NCBI GenBank assembly: GCA_963930645.1
Contig: CAWVNO010002578.1
Location: forward strand, 248,001 to 312,000
Reading direction: 5' to 3'
Length of the DNA: 64,000 bases
Source: Salticus scenicus
Lineage: Eukaryota > Arthropoda > Arachnida > Araneae > Salticidae
This document shows positions 1 to 10,099 of the stretch, in pieces (within the stretch, counting starts at the first letter, position 1; the number at the start of each line of letters is the position of its first letter). Position numbers and translations under genes: made by a program. The notes beneath the pieces were generated by a model that was given only the letters and a program-made list of their open reading frames with translations, was not told where the DNA came from and made no database searches.

Positions 1-273
1 AATTAAGATAGTTGAGTTTTCTTTTTCAATATTCTTTGATTTTCCTTAGCTGTTATTCATTTTTCTTTTGAATTATTATGTATAAAAAAAAGTATTTAAA
101 AAAAGTTTATTTTTTCTTCTTTTTATTTATTTATTTTTTTAAGCCTAGTTAAAAAAGGAAATTTATTTTTTTAAAATACATATTTTTAATAATTAAATAA
201 GAAAGATCCCTTGATACTATTATTTAAATTTTTAATAATAATAATAATAAAACTGTATTTTGTACTATTTTCT

Positions 274-316
<43 letters not shown>

Positions 317-1430
317 TATTACAAGCGAAAAATATTTTATGTTATTTATACAGACGATAATTAAAACTTAAACAAAGTCATATTTTAGTAAGTGTCACGT
401 CTATACCTCAAAATTATTTTCCTATAAAACATACGGCACGGAGTAGAAAGAATAGGAGGGGAAAGTACAATGGTGCCCAGCCTTTGAAAGTGGAAGACGA
501 TATTTTTGTAAATATTGAGGGCGCTGTAGTCTACTTCCTCCCAGTTATCCTTGACAGGAATTTTCGGTTTTCGACTGCTTTTGCTGCAAAATAAACTATT
601 ATTATTACTAAAAGATATTTTAATCGACACAATTTTATTGTTTTCTCTTTCAACTTTTTTTTTCTTTCTTGCTTATATGTTACGATCTTTTCTTTTCGTT
701 AATTTATCAAACTCCAAGTCCCTTTTTTAATATTTTGCCAAATAGTATATACTTTTTCCATAAAAATTCAAAATAAAGTTTTTTTTTTTTTTTTTTTTTT
801 TTTTCTTGTTGTGTTGGTTTTAAGCATCTGCAACTTTCTTTCATTTTAATTCTTCCTGTATTTGGATTATTATTATTTTAATTCTTGCTGTATTTGACTT
901 AAAGATTTTTTTTCAAACTCTAATATATATATTATATTAATAAATGCTCATACAGTATCGGAATTTTTCGTAATGTGTGAAACTGGATAATAAATCAATA
1001 AATATTTTTCAAAATTGTTTAGATTTTCTTTCTTTCATCAAAAATATGTTATCTTAAAATAGATTAAAAAGATTTTTTAATTTATGTCTTTTCTTGTAAC
1101 ATTGAAAGCCATGACAATGAAAGAAATAATAATAATAAAACTTGCGACAGTTATTTTAAGATCATTTATATCTTTCTCTCGCGTATTTTCTTCATAGAAT
1201 TTGCTAATGATTTTAAGCTCAATGATAAGTTATTATTATTCAAAAGTGCAGATCACTTGGTAATGCATTTAAAAAAAGAAAGAAAGAAAAGAAAAAGAAA
1301 GAAAGAAAAAAAATGGGAAAAATATCGTGAATTAAATTTGATTTTTATCAAATAAAATTTTCAGAGATTACATTTTAAAAATTGCAAAAGAAAATTTTTT
1401 ACGTCGTTTCCCTTTTACTTTTAAATTCTT
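1..1430. other. AT-rich non-coding stretch
   Basis: Only A- and T-rich simple sequence is visible, including long A runs near 280-313, a T run near 780-804 and a GAAA-type run near 1275-1310. The 81-aa open frame on the minus strand near 385-630 shows no recognisable motif. I see no gene, RNA or bounded mobile element here. Confidence 0.6.
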
Positions 1431-1439
1431 GCCATACCT

Positions 1440-1570
1440 GTGGTGGAGAGATTCTGCTATCTCGAAGCTGGTAGACCGAAAGTGCGTTCGGATCCAAGAT
1501 CGCGCTCGTCAATTTGGCCGATCAGAGTTTTCCGTGGTTTCCTCTGAAACTCGCACAAATACACAGGCTT
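1440..1570 (-). repeat. Inverted single copy of the 3419-3905 tandem repeat
   Basis: Read on the minus strand, this GC-richer segment matches the unit repeated at 3419-3905. Shared blocks include a GCGAGTTTC block, a CACGGAAAACTCTGATC block, a GACGAGCGCGA block and a GTCTACCAG block. Another GC-richer piece follows (1575-1620 and 1780-1880), containing GGGCGCACCC and the related GGTGCGCCC in opposite orientation, which may be a small foldback. No coding content is seen. Confidence 0.55.
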
Positions 1571-2240
1571 GGAGACCTTAACCCTCCGTCGGGCGCACCC
1601 TGCCTAAGAGGCCCGTTCTGTTTTTTTTTCCTCTAAATATCCTACACATGATTTTTAATTCAAAAACACCCATATGGTGACCTTATTAGGAGTGAATAGA
1701 AAGTAATAAACGAAAATTTGATGCATAAGTACGAATTTATTGATTGTAGTACAAGTATTTTAACAATATAAAGTATTTACCTGGCCTCTCAGGCTGGGTG
1801 CGCCCGATTTTGTTCGTCCTAAGGATGCGCCTGACGTAGGGTCAAAAGGACTTTCACGGAGGGCACATTATTCAGGCCTAGAATCCTCGTATAATCAATT
1901 AACTTCTAAGCCCCCCCCCCCCTCCACACACACACACCCACCCAAAAAGAAGAAAAAAAAAATTAATAACTTTCTTTCAGCATATAACGGGTGATGATTA
2001 AACTGTTGACAGAAACACCACAAAGTACTAGAGAAAAAAAAGATGTTTGTACGTTTAAATTATTTTTCTTTCTTTCTTTCTTTTCTTTTTTAGATAAAAA
2101 ATGTATTAGGTATTTATTTATATAAAATAATATATTATATAATGGTAATATACTGTATAATGTAATATATTTAAATAATGTTATTGATAATTATATTTAT
2201 TTATAAAATGTCAAAATTTTTACCGATTTGACATAGTATT

Positions 2241-2830
2241 ACTTTCTTCTATATTTAATAGAAGAAAGTATTGGATTCGTAAAAATTTTCGACCTCGGGT
2301 TTTTGATGGATTTAAACGTTTTGAGGGCTGTAGAACACGATTTGACCATTTTTAGAAAATGTCTGTCTGTGCGTGTGTGTGTGTGACAAAATTTTGTGGC
2401 AACTGTATCTCAGGAACTACTGCACAGAATTTCATACAAATTGGTATGTAGTTGCAAATTGACATAAATTAGTGCCTTTCAACTTCGGGTAAAAATTGTC
2501 TTACAGGTTGTGTTGCCATCCCGCTTTTTCTAAATTTTTAACATGATGATATAGGACAAAATTTTGTATAAATGTGCATAAAGAGAATTATTTTTTAGTA
2601 ATTATGAAATTTACAAGAATTAATTATAATAGAGATAGTCAACTGGGAAAAAAATGTTGTATGTGTAGGAGCCTCGCCACCCCCCACCCCCCCTGGGCAG
2701 GAAGTCCCCCCTCGAGGGGAGTAAATTTTTATGATGGTTATCTTTCAAAAGAGCTCGCCAATACCTTTAAAACGAATGGTTGAACAATCGATCTGCGATA
2801 ATTTAAAATAAAGTTATAGATTTTTTTTAT
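2241..2830 (+). repeat. Helentron-like repeat, subfamily 1, copy A (3' incomplete)
   Basis: The copy begins with a hairpin whose arms are ACTTTCTTCTAT and ATAGAAGAAAGT (2241-2269), preceded by TT. Then come the ATTGGATTCG block, a GTCTGTCTGTGCGTGTGTG stretch, the block ending in CTCAGGAACTACTG, a C-rich segment near 2680-2720, and the conserved block around ACGAATGGTTGAAC. It fades into AT-rich sequence without the subterminal inverted repeat and stem-loop present in complete copies (for example 49896-50684), so the 3' end is lost. Short open frames in it are not genes. Confidence 0.7.
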
Positions 2831-3418
2831 TGTATTTTAAATAATAATAATAAATAATAATAATGTATGGTTTAATGTTACAAATCTCTAAAACGAAAAA
2901 AAAAAAAAAGTGTGGGGGGATTCTTAAAAAAAAAAATAATAATAAATATAAATTTATCTGCTTAATTTTTTTTTTTTTTTTTTTTAAATTTACGTCAATC
3001 ATGCACATTATCATTTTTCTCTCTAACATAATTTCAATTATATATATGTAAATATACATATACATTATTCTACACGTTTTAGGATAGGCGTGAGGTGCCA
3101 AATTAGAATCCAATACTTGTCGGCTTAGCCGTTCGGAGTTTATCGCTTGAATACCAGGGCATTTTAGAAAGACATAACCAGATTTATCGTGCAAACAGTC
3201 GGCCTTAATTCCTACATCACACATAAATTTTTAATAAAGTGTTGGTGTTTGAATTAAAGCCAAATATCTACACTTGGGACTTGCTCCTAACAGGAGATGC
3301 CCATCGTGGGGGGGGGGAGGGGTCGAAGAGTTTCCTATCCCATATTCATATAATTTTCGGAGAAAAAGCACAAAAAATACGAATCACTTCGACAATCGTA
3401 ACCTGCATTCAAACCTCG

Positions 3419-3905
3419 CACTTCCCATCTATCAGATTTGAGTGCAGAACCTCTCGGCCACAGTTAATAAAGTGGTGATGATGCTGGTGTGAAGGTTTAG
3501 GCTGATTAACTATACAAGGGTCCTAGACCTGGGTGGTGTGCCCTCCGCAGGGTCTTTCTGAGGGGTCCTAGCCCGTATTTACGCGAGTTTCGGCGAATAT
3601 CACGGAAAACTCTGATCAATTAAATCGACTAGCGCGACCTGGTATGAAGCCCGGCACTTCCCGTCTACCAGTTTTGCATGCAAAACCTTTCGGCTACTGC
3701 TTAATAAGGTGGTGGTCCTGCTGGTGTGAAGATTAAAGCCGATTGACTGCACGAGGGTCCAAGTCCTGGGTGATGTGCTCACCATGTTGATCTTGATTAG
3801 GGTCATAGCTCGTATTTACGCGAGTTTTGGAGAAAACCGCGGAGACCTTCGAGCAGCTAGGTCGACGAGCGAACCCGGCACTTTTCATCTAATACATTTT
3901 AATCG
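3419..3905 (+). repeat. Tandem repeat of about 230 bp, about 2.2 units
   Basis: Units start with CACTTCCCATCT-like sequence at 3419, 3655 and 3879, giving periods of 236 and 224 bp. Each complete unit then carries a GGTGGT(G/C) block, GCTGGTGTGAAG, a GGGTCCTAG/GGGTCCAAG block, CGTATTTACGCGAGTTT, and a block around GACGAGCGAACCCGG. An inverted copy lies at 1440-1570. The units are moderately diverged. No protein is recognised, and the open frames at 3239-3478 and 3600-3806 are by-products of the higher GC content. Confidence 0.7.
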
Positions 3906-4739
3906 CAGAATCACTTGGCCGCTGGCGAGGTTTTTAATAATTAGACATATGTAAATTAAAATACTTTTTTGATTTTTTAACATTAAAAAACTTGATAACT
4001 CAATCCGATATTTACACACAAACACACATTCGTTAAAAATGGATGTGTTTTAAAATAGAAAATGACATATGGTTTTAAAAAATCATAATATTGAATATAT
4101 ACAGTAAAAGGAGGGAAGAAAGAGAGAAATGAATTTCCCTGTGATTTTTTTAAACGAAAATAAATTTAAATATATCTCCATACAATTTCTAAAATACCTC
4201 AAGTCACAGAAACTATCATAATTTTTTTTAAAAATTTATATTTAAATACATATATATTATATTACTCGTACCTTAAAAAAATTAATAAGTTCGTTAATTT
4301 TCTGTATTATAAATAAATCAAAATAATTCTTATTAAATTTAAAAGTTTGAAAAATAAATGGATAGAGTACAACAGATTTTATTTAATTATTTATAAATAA
4401 TTTTCTTTTCTTTCTTTCTTTATTAATAATTTTCGTCTATTTATTTATTTTTTCTTTCTTTCCTTAATTTTTAATATTCTTTATTAATGACATTTTTTAC
4501 TTTGTATCACAGATTATTTGTACAGTACTGAAAAATTTTAAATGTCTTTTATTCTGATTTTAATCAATACGATCTCGTATTTTGTATAACCTCTTACAAA
4601 GTAATGAAAAGTCCCACCGTTATAAAAAAAATATATGTTATTAGGAAGACCTTATATAGCATTATTTCTGTTTACTTGATTTTGTTAAAGTTAAAACTTT
4701 CCATAAAAAAATTAAATTAAATAACGTTTTTTTCCATTG

Positions 4740-5470
4740 AAAATCATTACGGGAGCTTTTGGAAAGGGAGGTCCTCGACTGTGGCGCCATCTGTTGTGGT
4801 AAGATAAAAAAAAAAGCCAGATTTGGAAGCCTCTTTCGCATCCTCTTCTATTAATCCGTGACCACGGATTAGGATACAGGATGACAAACTAGATAGGGCG
4901 GTCAGCGTGGGGAACGGAGCTTTATTTTCCGCATTAATTCAGCCGAACAGAGTAAGCGATCCGATCGCCGCCTGGTGTAGTATCTTTAAAACTCATCGGA
5001 AGAAAGGGAAAGCCCGCCTCTTCGGCTTCAGTCATCCAACGAAGGAACAGCCAGAAATGTAAAAACGCGCTGATTGGTGTATTTTCGAGATTTGGTCGCC
5101 CTCTATCTGTAAGATGAAAATTACTACCTTTCCGTAACATTAGTTATACATCCTTCTCTCTTTTAATCCGTGTCCGTGACATACGGACATTTCACTGGAA
5201 GAAAGGTAGATATTTTGCCTACATGCGCGAAAGTTGCGCAGAAGATCAGAATAGCGTTGCTTGTTTATAAACATGCGCCTGCTCTATAGATAGTCTTAAT
5301 CCGTGAAGCGGCCATAAAAATCGACGATTTTTCCGGAATTAAATGCATTGGAAGTTAGAGTTGGCGCACAGCGCCGCCACGGCAGAACTAACTTAGTTTT
5401 GTATATGAAGCTGCATAAGTTTTTCCCGTTTGCCGAGCATTTAAATTGATTTAATTAAATTTAAAATGCA
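4740..5470. other. GC-richer unassigned segment with repeated TTAATCCGTG motifs
   Basis: This segment is clearly richer in G+C and CpG than its neighbours. TTAATCCGTG occurs at about 4853, 5164 and 5295. The first occurrence is part of a near-palindrome, AATCCGTG-AC-CACGGATT. A 68-aa minus-strand open frame (5140-4934) has no motif I recognise. It could be a promoter/CpG-rich region, an LTR-like remnant or an old repeat; the sequence alone does not decide. Confidence 0.35.
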
Positions 5471-5583
5471 GTCTTCCGATACGCAAAAATATATGAATCA
5501 TAAAAATAATTGTGGCAATAATTTTAAACCAATTCATTGAAAAATAATAAATGATATTAGTCGTTTTCTCCTAAATAAAATAT

Positions 5584-5740
5584 TATACCTCTGGGGGTCA
5601 CCGAAGCGGGAGAGCCAACCCTTCAGTGGAGGATCAAAATTGTCATGGCATGTCTCCGGACCACCTCTAGGGGTGTGTCCCAGACCGTCACCAATTGCCC
5701 ATCTGCGCTGCACTAGTGCGACGTAAAACCCAACCATCCA
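5584..5740 (+). mobile_element. 5'-truncated tRNA-derived SINE
   Basis: This is the 3' part of the SINE that is complete at 7443-7760. It carries the TACCTCTGGGGGTCACCGAA block, GGATCAAAATTG, the block around CCAGACCGTC, and the tail GTGCGACGTAAAACCCAACC. A 15-bp target-site duplication, TCCTAAATAAAATAT, flanks it at 5569-5583 and 5741-5755. The tRNA-like head is missing, as expected from incomplete reverse transcription. The minus-strand 138-aa open frame that crosses it is not a gene. Confidence 0.85.
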
Positions 5741-6093
5741 TCCTAAATAAAATATACTCTTCTTCAAATTTTTGTTTTGCATGAAAGAAATGAAATAAGG
5801 ACTAGAAAGAAAGAAAAAAAGAAAACAATCATTTAAGATTTTTTTAAAGGTAAAAAAAAAATGAAGAGGATACAGATCCCTACCCCTTCTTGATGAATAG
5901 CAAGGTACACAATAGTACACCATTTTACAGGATACAATGCTTATTTTCACGTTTGTTTACAATTGGAAGCAAAACACAAACTGATTTTCAGGGTTGGCAG
6001 CGAGCGCCATCTACTTTATTCCGCGGCATGCATTGATCTTTGCAGTTTTGTTACGGCCGCTTACGACGTTGGCGCCGAGGAGTGATCTAGTAA

Positions 6094-6616
6094 GGCCGTG
6101 GATCGATAGATGGCTCTTTTTTCAGCTTTTGTTGTTAGTAAAGATAATAGCCACGTGTATTTATTATTGTTCTATTTGTGTTACTACTTAATATTCGTGC
6201 TATAATTTCTCCGCCATTAGATCATGGAAAATTGATTGCTTTTGGAAAAAATATTTCAGTTTATTTAAAGTTCGATCGGAAGTAGATATTTAATTGAAGC
6301 TGAACAAATATTAGTTTCAAATCATCTGATTAATTCTTTACTTCCATTAGCCGAAGCAACTGAAATTTTAAATTTGTCATTTGGAAATAAATGGAAGTTT
6401 AATTCTGGATTTCTTGATTTTTGGAGTTACACTGTGGCACACAACAGTAAGTGTTATCTTTTATACCGGATTTATTCATTTTTATTCAATAAATATGTGT
6501 GAAACTAAACATCGGCAAGCAATAGCGTCTCGATGAAAGCCGAAAGCTATTCATGTTATTGAAATTTCATCTTAGCCCACCAGAGGGCGAGCATTTCATT
6601 ACAATCGCGGATAAAG
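6094..6616 (+). repeat. Dispersed ~520-bp repeat, copy 1 (solo-LTR-like or MITE)
   Basis: This segment matches 22213-22745 over its whole length: the GATCGATAGATGGC start, CCACGTGTATTTATTATTG, TTCTCCGCCATTA, GTTCGATCGGAAGTAGAT, a TTCAATAAATAT polyadenylation-like site followed by GTGAAACTAAACATCGGCAA, and the end CATTACAATCGCGGAT. The AATAAA near the middle-to-end and the absence of coding sequence suit a solo LTR. The sister copy has short terminal inverted repeats, which also fits a DNA element. The ends of this copy are less clear. Confidence 0.6.
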
Positions 6617-6639
6617 AGGCATAAAGAACCTATAATTAT

Positions 6640-6948
6640 TAGAGAGCCTACAAGGAGAGAGGCGACAATAGCGAGTAAGCTTCTCATTGGCTTAGAAATT
6701 TTTTTGACAAAAATCCTCCTTTAAAAGTGTTTTTGATGCCTTTAAAGCACTGTGCTCGTAACTATAGCTAAAATAAAGGATTATTACCAAAAAACAACGA
6801 TATCTGTAAATCTTTTGCTGTTGATATTCGACTGAGAAGTGTTCGAATTTATCTACCAAAACCCAGTTTGGTAAAAAAAATGTCTGCTACGACCATGCGC
6901 CGTAGCGTAATTTCATCATTTGTCGCCTTTCTCCTTGGAGGCTCTCTA
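6640..6948. mobile_element. hAT-like MITE, 309 bp
   Basis: It has terminal inverted repeats TAGAGAGCCT...AGGCTCTCTA, extending imperfectly for almost 30 bp through the block AAGGAGAgAGGCGACAA. Exact 8-bp direct repeats ATAATTAT lie on both sides (6632-6639 and 6949-6956). An 8-bp TSD with short TIRs is characteristic of the hAT superfamily. There is no coding capacity, so it would need a transposase from elsewhere. Confidence 0.85.
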
Positions 6949-6991
6949 ATAATTATGTAACTTCATGGGAAGGCCAGAGCCTGGACCGAGA

Positions 6992-8290
6992 TTAGTTACG
7001 GGTAGAAAGTGCATGTTTGGAGAACTGGATAAGATGAAGAATGCCATGGGGAGAACTAAAAGCAGCAGTCATGATTTTGTCATATGAGGAATAGGTATTG
7101 ACATTTAGAGCAGATAGGAGATTGCACCGAGGAATGTTCAGACGAGGACAATGTAGGAGAATATGTTCCGACGTCTTATGATCGTAGCAGAAACGACAGA
7201 GCTGAGAGAACGAAAGTTTGAGGCGGTATAGCTTTTAGTGAGTAATGATTGTTTTGGATCTCCAACGAGCCATAGTAACGTCCATCATCCGGGAGGGAGA
7301 CCAGTTGGGAAAGTTCCTGGTTAAGGAAAGGTTAGGGAAAGAGATCGCGTAATCGCAGTTCATCCAGGCATAGTCGTTTTCGATGAACTAGACATTCCTC
7401 ACACGCGTCCGCAGATCTTCCGGAGAAATCCAGGGAGGAGAGGGGGCCGCGGTAGCCCAGTCGGTAGAGCGTCGGCCTCGTAATTGGAAGATTGCGGGTT
7501 CGGTACTCGAGCCGGCCAAAGACCGTCGTGTACACTAATGGTGGCTGGTGCACGTAAAATCTGTCGTGGCCGCAATGTCCTCCATGTTCCCATCATAAAT
7601 TATACCTCTGGGGGTTACCGAAGCGGGAGAGCCATCCCTTCCGTGGAGGATCAAAATTGCGATGGCATGTCTTCGGACCACCTCTAGGGGTATGTCCCAG
7701 ACCGTCGCCAATTGCCCATCTGCGCAGCACTAGTGCGACGTAAAACCCAACCAACCAACCAGGGAGGAGAGTAGCAGGTGTACGGGCCATTGTTGGCGAG
7801 TTTGTCGGCCTGCTCGTTCGGATAGATTATTTTGTGACCTGGGTACCAAATTAGGATAATCTTTTGGCCGCGAAGGTTGCGAGCGTGGATAAAGGAAAGT
7901 AGAAATAAGATGACGTTTGGAGATAGAAATGACCAAGCGCTAAGCGCATTAAGAGCTGAAAGACTGTCGGATAATACAAAGATGGTGGAGACTGGAGAAG
8001 CTGGAAGGAAGTTCAGAAAGAGCGAGGCAGAAGGCCAGGGCCTCAGCAGTGAAGACTGAGTTAAGATGCGGGATCAGAGAGGCAAGCAAAGCAGAGGACT
8101 CTATGTCGACCGCCGCAATAGTTGTCCGATAAGCATCTTTTGATGCGTCAGTGGCTAAAATTGAGCAAGAGGAGAGAGAGAAGCGCCAGCTGCACCAAGC
8201 TTTAACAATATCTTGACCAGAGATAGCAGCGATCTGAAAAGGTAGGCCTTGCGTTATAACCTGAAAATTCAACGTATTAGGGAGGGGAGG
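6992..8290 (-). pseudogene. Non-LTR retrotransposon fragment: RNase H and C-terminal zinc knuckle
   Basis: Reading right to left, the segment from about 8290 encodes an RNase H domain (ATDASKD near the start, then FTAEALAFCLAL, and further on ANNGP after a DKLA block) typical of R1/Jockey-type reverse transcriptase polyproteins. After the SINE inserted at 7443-7760, the downstream part encodes a CX2CX7HX4C knuckle (CRFCYDHKTSEHILLHC, about 7190-7140) and ends at a TAA at 6994-6992. Several frameshifts and stops lie between the pieces. The endonuclease and reverse transcriptase parts are absent, so this is a 5'-truncated dead copy. Confidence 0.75.
7443..7760 (+). mobile_element. Complete tRNA-derived SINE
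   Basis: The head resembles a tRNA gene with a polymerase III A box TAGCCCAGTCGG (7453-7464) and a B-box-like GGTTCGGTACTC (7497-7508). The body contains a CTCTGGGGGTTACCG block, GGATCAAAATTGCGATGG and the block around CCAGACCGTCG. The tail is GACGTAAAACCCAACCAACC, built from AACC repeats. Its target-site duplication is CCAGGGAGGAGAG (7430-7442 and 7759-7771, overlapping the tail by two bases). It sits inside the RNase H remnant, so it is younger. Two other family members in the window (5584, 53617) share the tail. Confidence 0.9.
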
Positions 8291-8689
8291 CCAAGAGAAC
8301 TGAATTACTTGACTGAGAGGACTTTAGAGGTAATCCTGCAAATCCTATAAAATAAATAGTAGAAATCTCACTTTGAAACCGATTTCACAACGATTTTGAT
8401 TCAATTTTAATAAATAATATAAATATTTATTATCGAGAATCACATACTTAAATCAGGGAACATATTCAAGTACTGAAATTTCGAAATTTATCTAATTTAC
8501 TTAATTTCGTTTTCGTACTGATATTTTATTTAATGCATCACTTATTACAGGTGGACTTTTCATAAATCAGTCGGATTCGGATGACAGAATTCGATTAATG
8601 TTCGATTTACAATTTATTAAGCGATATTATCGACTGGTTTCGGTTATCGGCTACAAGATTTCGATTTTTCTTTGGTTTGTGTTTTTAGC

Positions 8690-9523
8690 ATAGAATAATA
8701 ATAAAGAATCAATACTCTAATGCTTACAAACCTCTTCTTGTGAAATGCCAGCGAAAGCTGCTTTAGCTGCTCTATACCTTGAAGTAGGGCATCGATCCTT
8801 GGCGCATTTATCCCTGTTTGTTGTGGGCTAAGAGTAAGACTCCTATATGATAAGAGCTGGCGCAGTGTCCGCCATTTTCTAGCCCGTCTGGGAAAGCGTT
8901 GGCGGTAGAAAAAGCTAGGTTACCTGATTAGCATTGTTATCGCCTTTAAACTTCTATACAGATCAAGTGAGCTAGAACTTCTTATCACGAAACAAACAAG
9001 TTGGCAATTTTAAAAACATCGCCAACATTCCCAAAACTGCAACCCTTCACGTTAAAAGAAATGTAATATTAAAGTTAATTTTAAAAGAATTTAAAGTAAT
9101 AACTTAAAAAAACAGTATATTCATATTAAATTTGTCAAACAACTTTTAAAATAAGGGAAATCTTATGCTATAAAGTTGTGCTCCTGCTACAGGTATCCAC
9201 GAGTTACATCTGCAATTTATAATCCACTTTTTCCTTCTTCTTGGATTAGAAGACAATATAAACAGGTGGTGCCCTTTTCTGGAGTTATTCCAGCAATTTA
9301 TTGCCGAAAAACCACCAATAATAAATCGTCAGCCGGTCTTGTGGGCTAGAAAATGGCGGATGCTTCATCCTATCTATGTAGGAGTTCTATTGTGGGTGCT
9401 GCCCATAGAATAATAATAAAGGAAGAAGGAGCGTATATGTTTTGGTTTCGGTTTGTAAAATTCAGGAATGCCGGGTATAGGGTTGTAACTATGCTTCAAT
9501 CTGATTGGTTGGCGACTTGTTGG
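8690..9523. repeat. Left part of a compound foldback region
   Basis: Segments here recur inverted at 15110-15540. Examples are the block at 8729-8830 (GAAATGCCAGCGAAAGCTGC), which pairs with about 15160-15280, and the block at 9400-9523 (ATAGAATAATAATAAAGG, TTTTGGTTTCGGTTTG, CTGATTGGTTGGCGACTT), which pairs with about 15395-15540. Within this stretch, 8815-8890 and 9330-9420 are also inverted copies of each other, both containing CGCCATTTTCTAGCCC. The whole is a nested palindrome, later split by the hAT-like element at 9524. Confidence 0.65.
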
Positions 9524-9719
9524 TAGAGATGCAAAAAACCCGGGAATTTAAAACCAAGGGAAAAAACCCGGGAGTTTTGGGGAAAAAAATTGGGAATTTT
9601 GCGGGGAAGAAACAAATTAGAAATATCTAAAGCAAATAATATGTTGTTTACTTAATATAAAAGGCAATTTTAAAACTTTGATATACTGATAAGCTTATAA
9701 CATTCATTGAATTTATCAT

Positions 9720-9972
9720 TGTTAATATTATGAACTTTCAATTAACTCTTTACTCCATGTACCTGCTCGTGTTCGTAAAGGTTTTACATGTAACCTATTC
9801 TTTGTGCAGATGGCAAGTTCTCTTTCCTGTTCAGTTTATTGATGTTGTAGCATTCGTATGGCGTTTGGTTTATATCCTATGTAACTACTACAAAATTTGT
9901 CGTTTTCTGTAACTACGTTAATTAAAACTCAAGATCTAATCTCTGCTACTTAATTTTGTTAAAGTGTCAACA
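9720..9972 (+). repeat. 5' LTR of the copia element
   Basis: This 253-bp LTR begins TGTTAA and ends TCAACA, with 5'-TG...CA-3' ends. It matches 13964-14216 except at about four sites. The 60-codon open frame inside it (starting at 9730) recurs in the 3' LTR and is not a credible gene. The LTR should contain the promoter and polyadenylation site of the element; no unambiguous TATA box is seen. Confidence 0.93.
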
Positions 9973-9992
9973 GGTTATGGGCCCAGCATTCG
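9973..9992 (+). other. Primer binding site, initiator tRNA-Met type
   Basis: GGTTATGGGCCCAGCATTCG abuts the 5' LTR with no spacer. Copia-type elements are known to prime from an internal fragment of initiator methionine tRNA, and the GGTTATGGGCCCAG core is the form seen in such elements. The assignment rests on this position and on the family pattern. Confidence 0.8.
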
Positions 9993-10099
9993 TGTCCCAC
10001 TGCGCCAGAGTTAAGTGAAAAGTATCGAAGTAAGCCTATTTAAGGTGATCGAGATTCACGGTGTAAAACTGATCTTGGCGATTTAATTAATAGCTAATT

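Noticed and set aside
2814..3224. 136-aa minus-strand frame
   Set aside because: Composed of Lys, Phe, Ile and Tyr runs from homopolymers; no domain.
7443..7515. tRNA gene
   Set aside because: The sequence has A- and B-box-like motifs but does not fold as a complete tRNA with normal arms, and it is the head of a SINE with body, tail and target duplication.
9730..9912. Small membrane-protein gene (60 codons), repeated at 13974
   Set aside because: Both copies lie wholly inside the two LTRs of the copia element; the frame is conserved only because the LTRs are copies.
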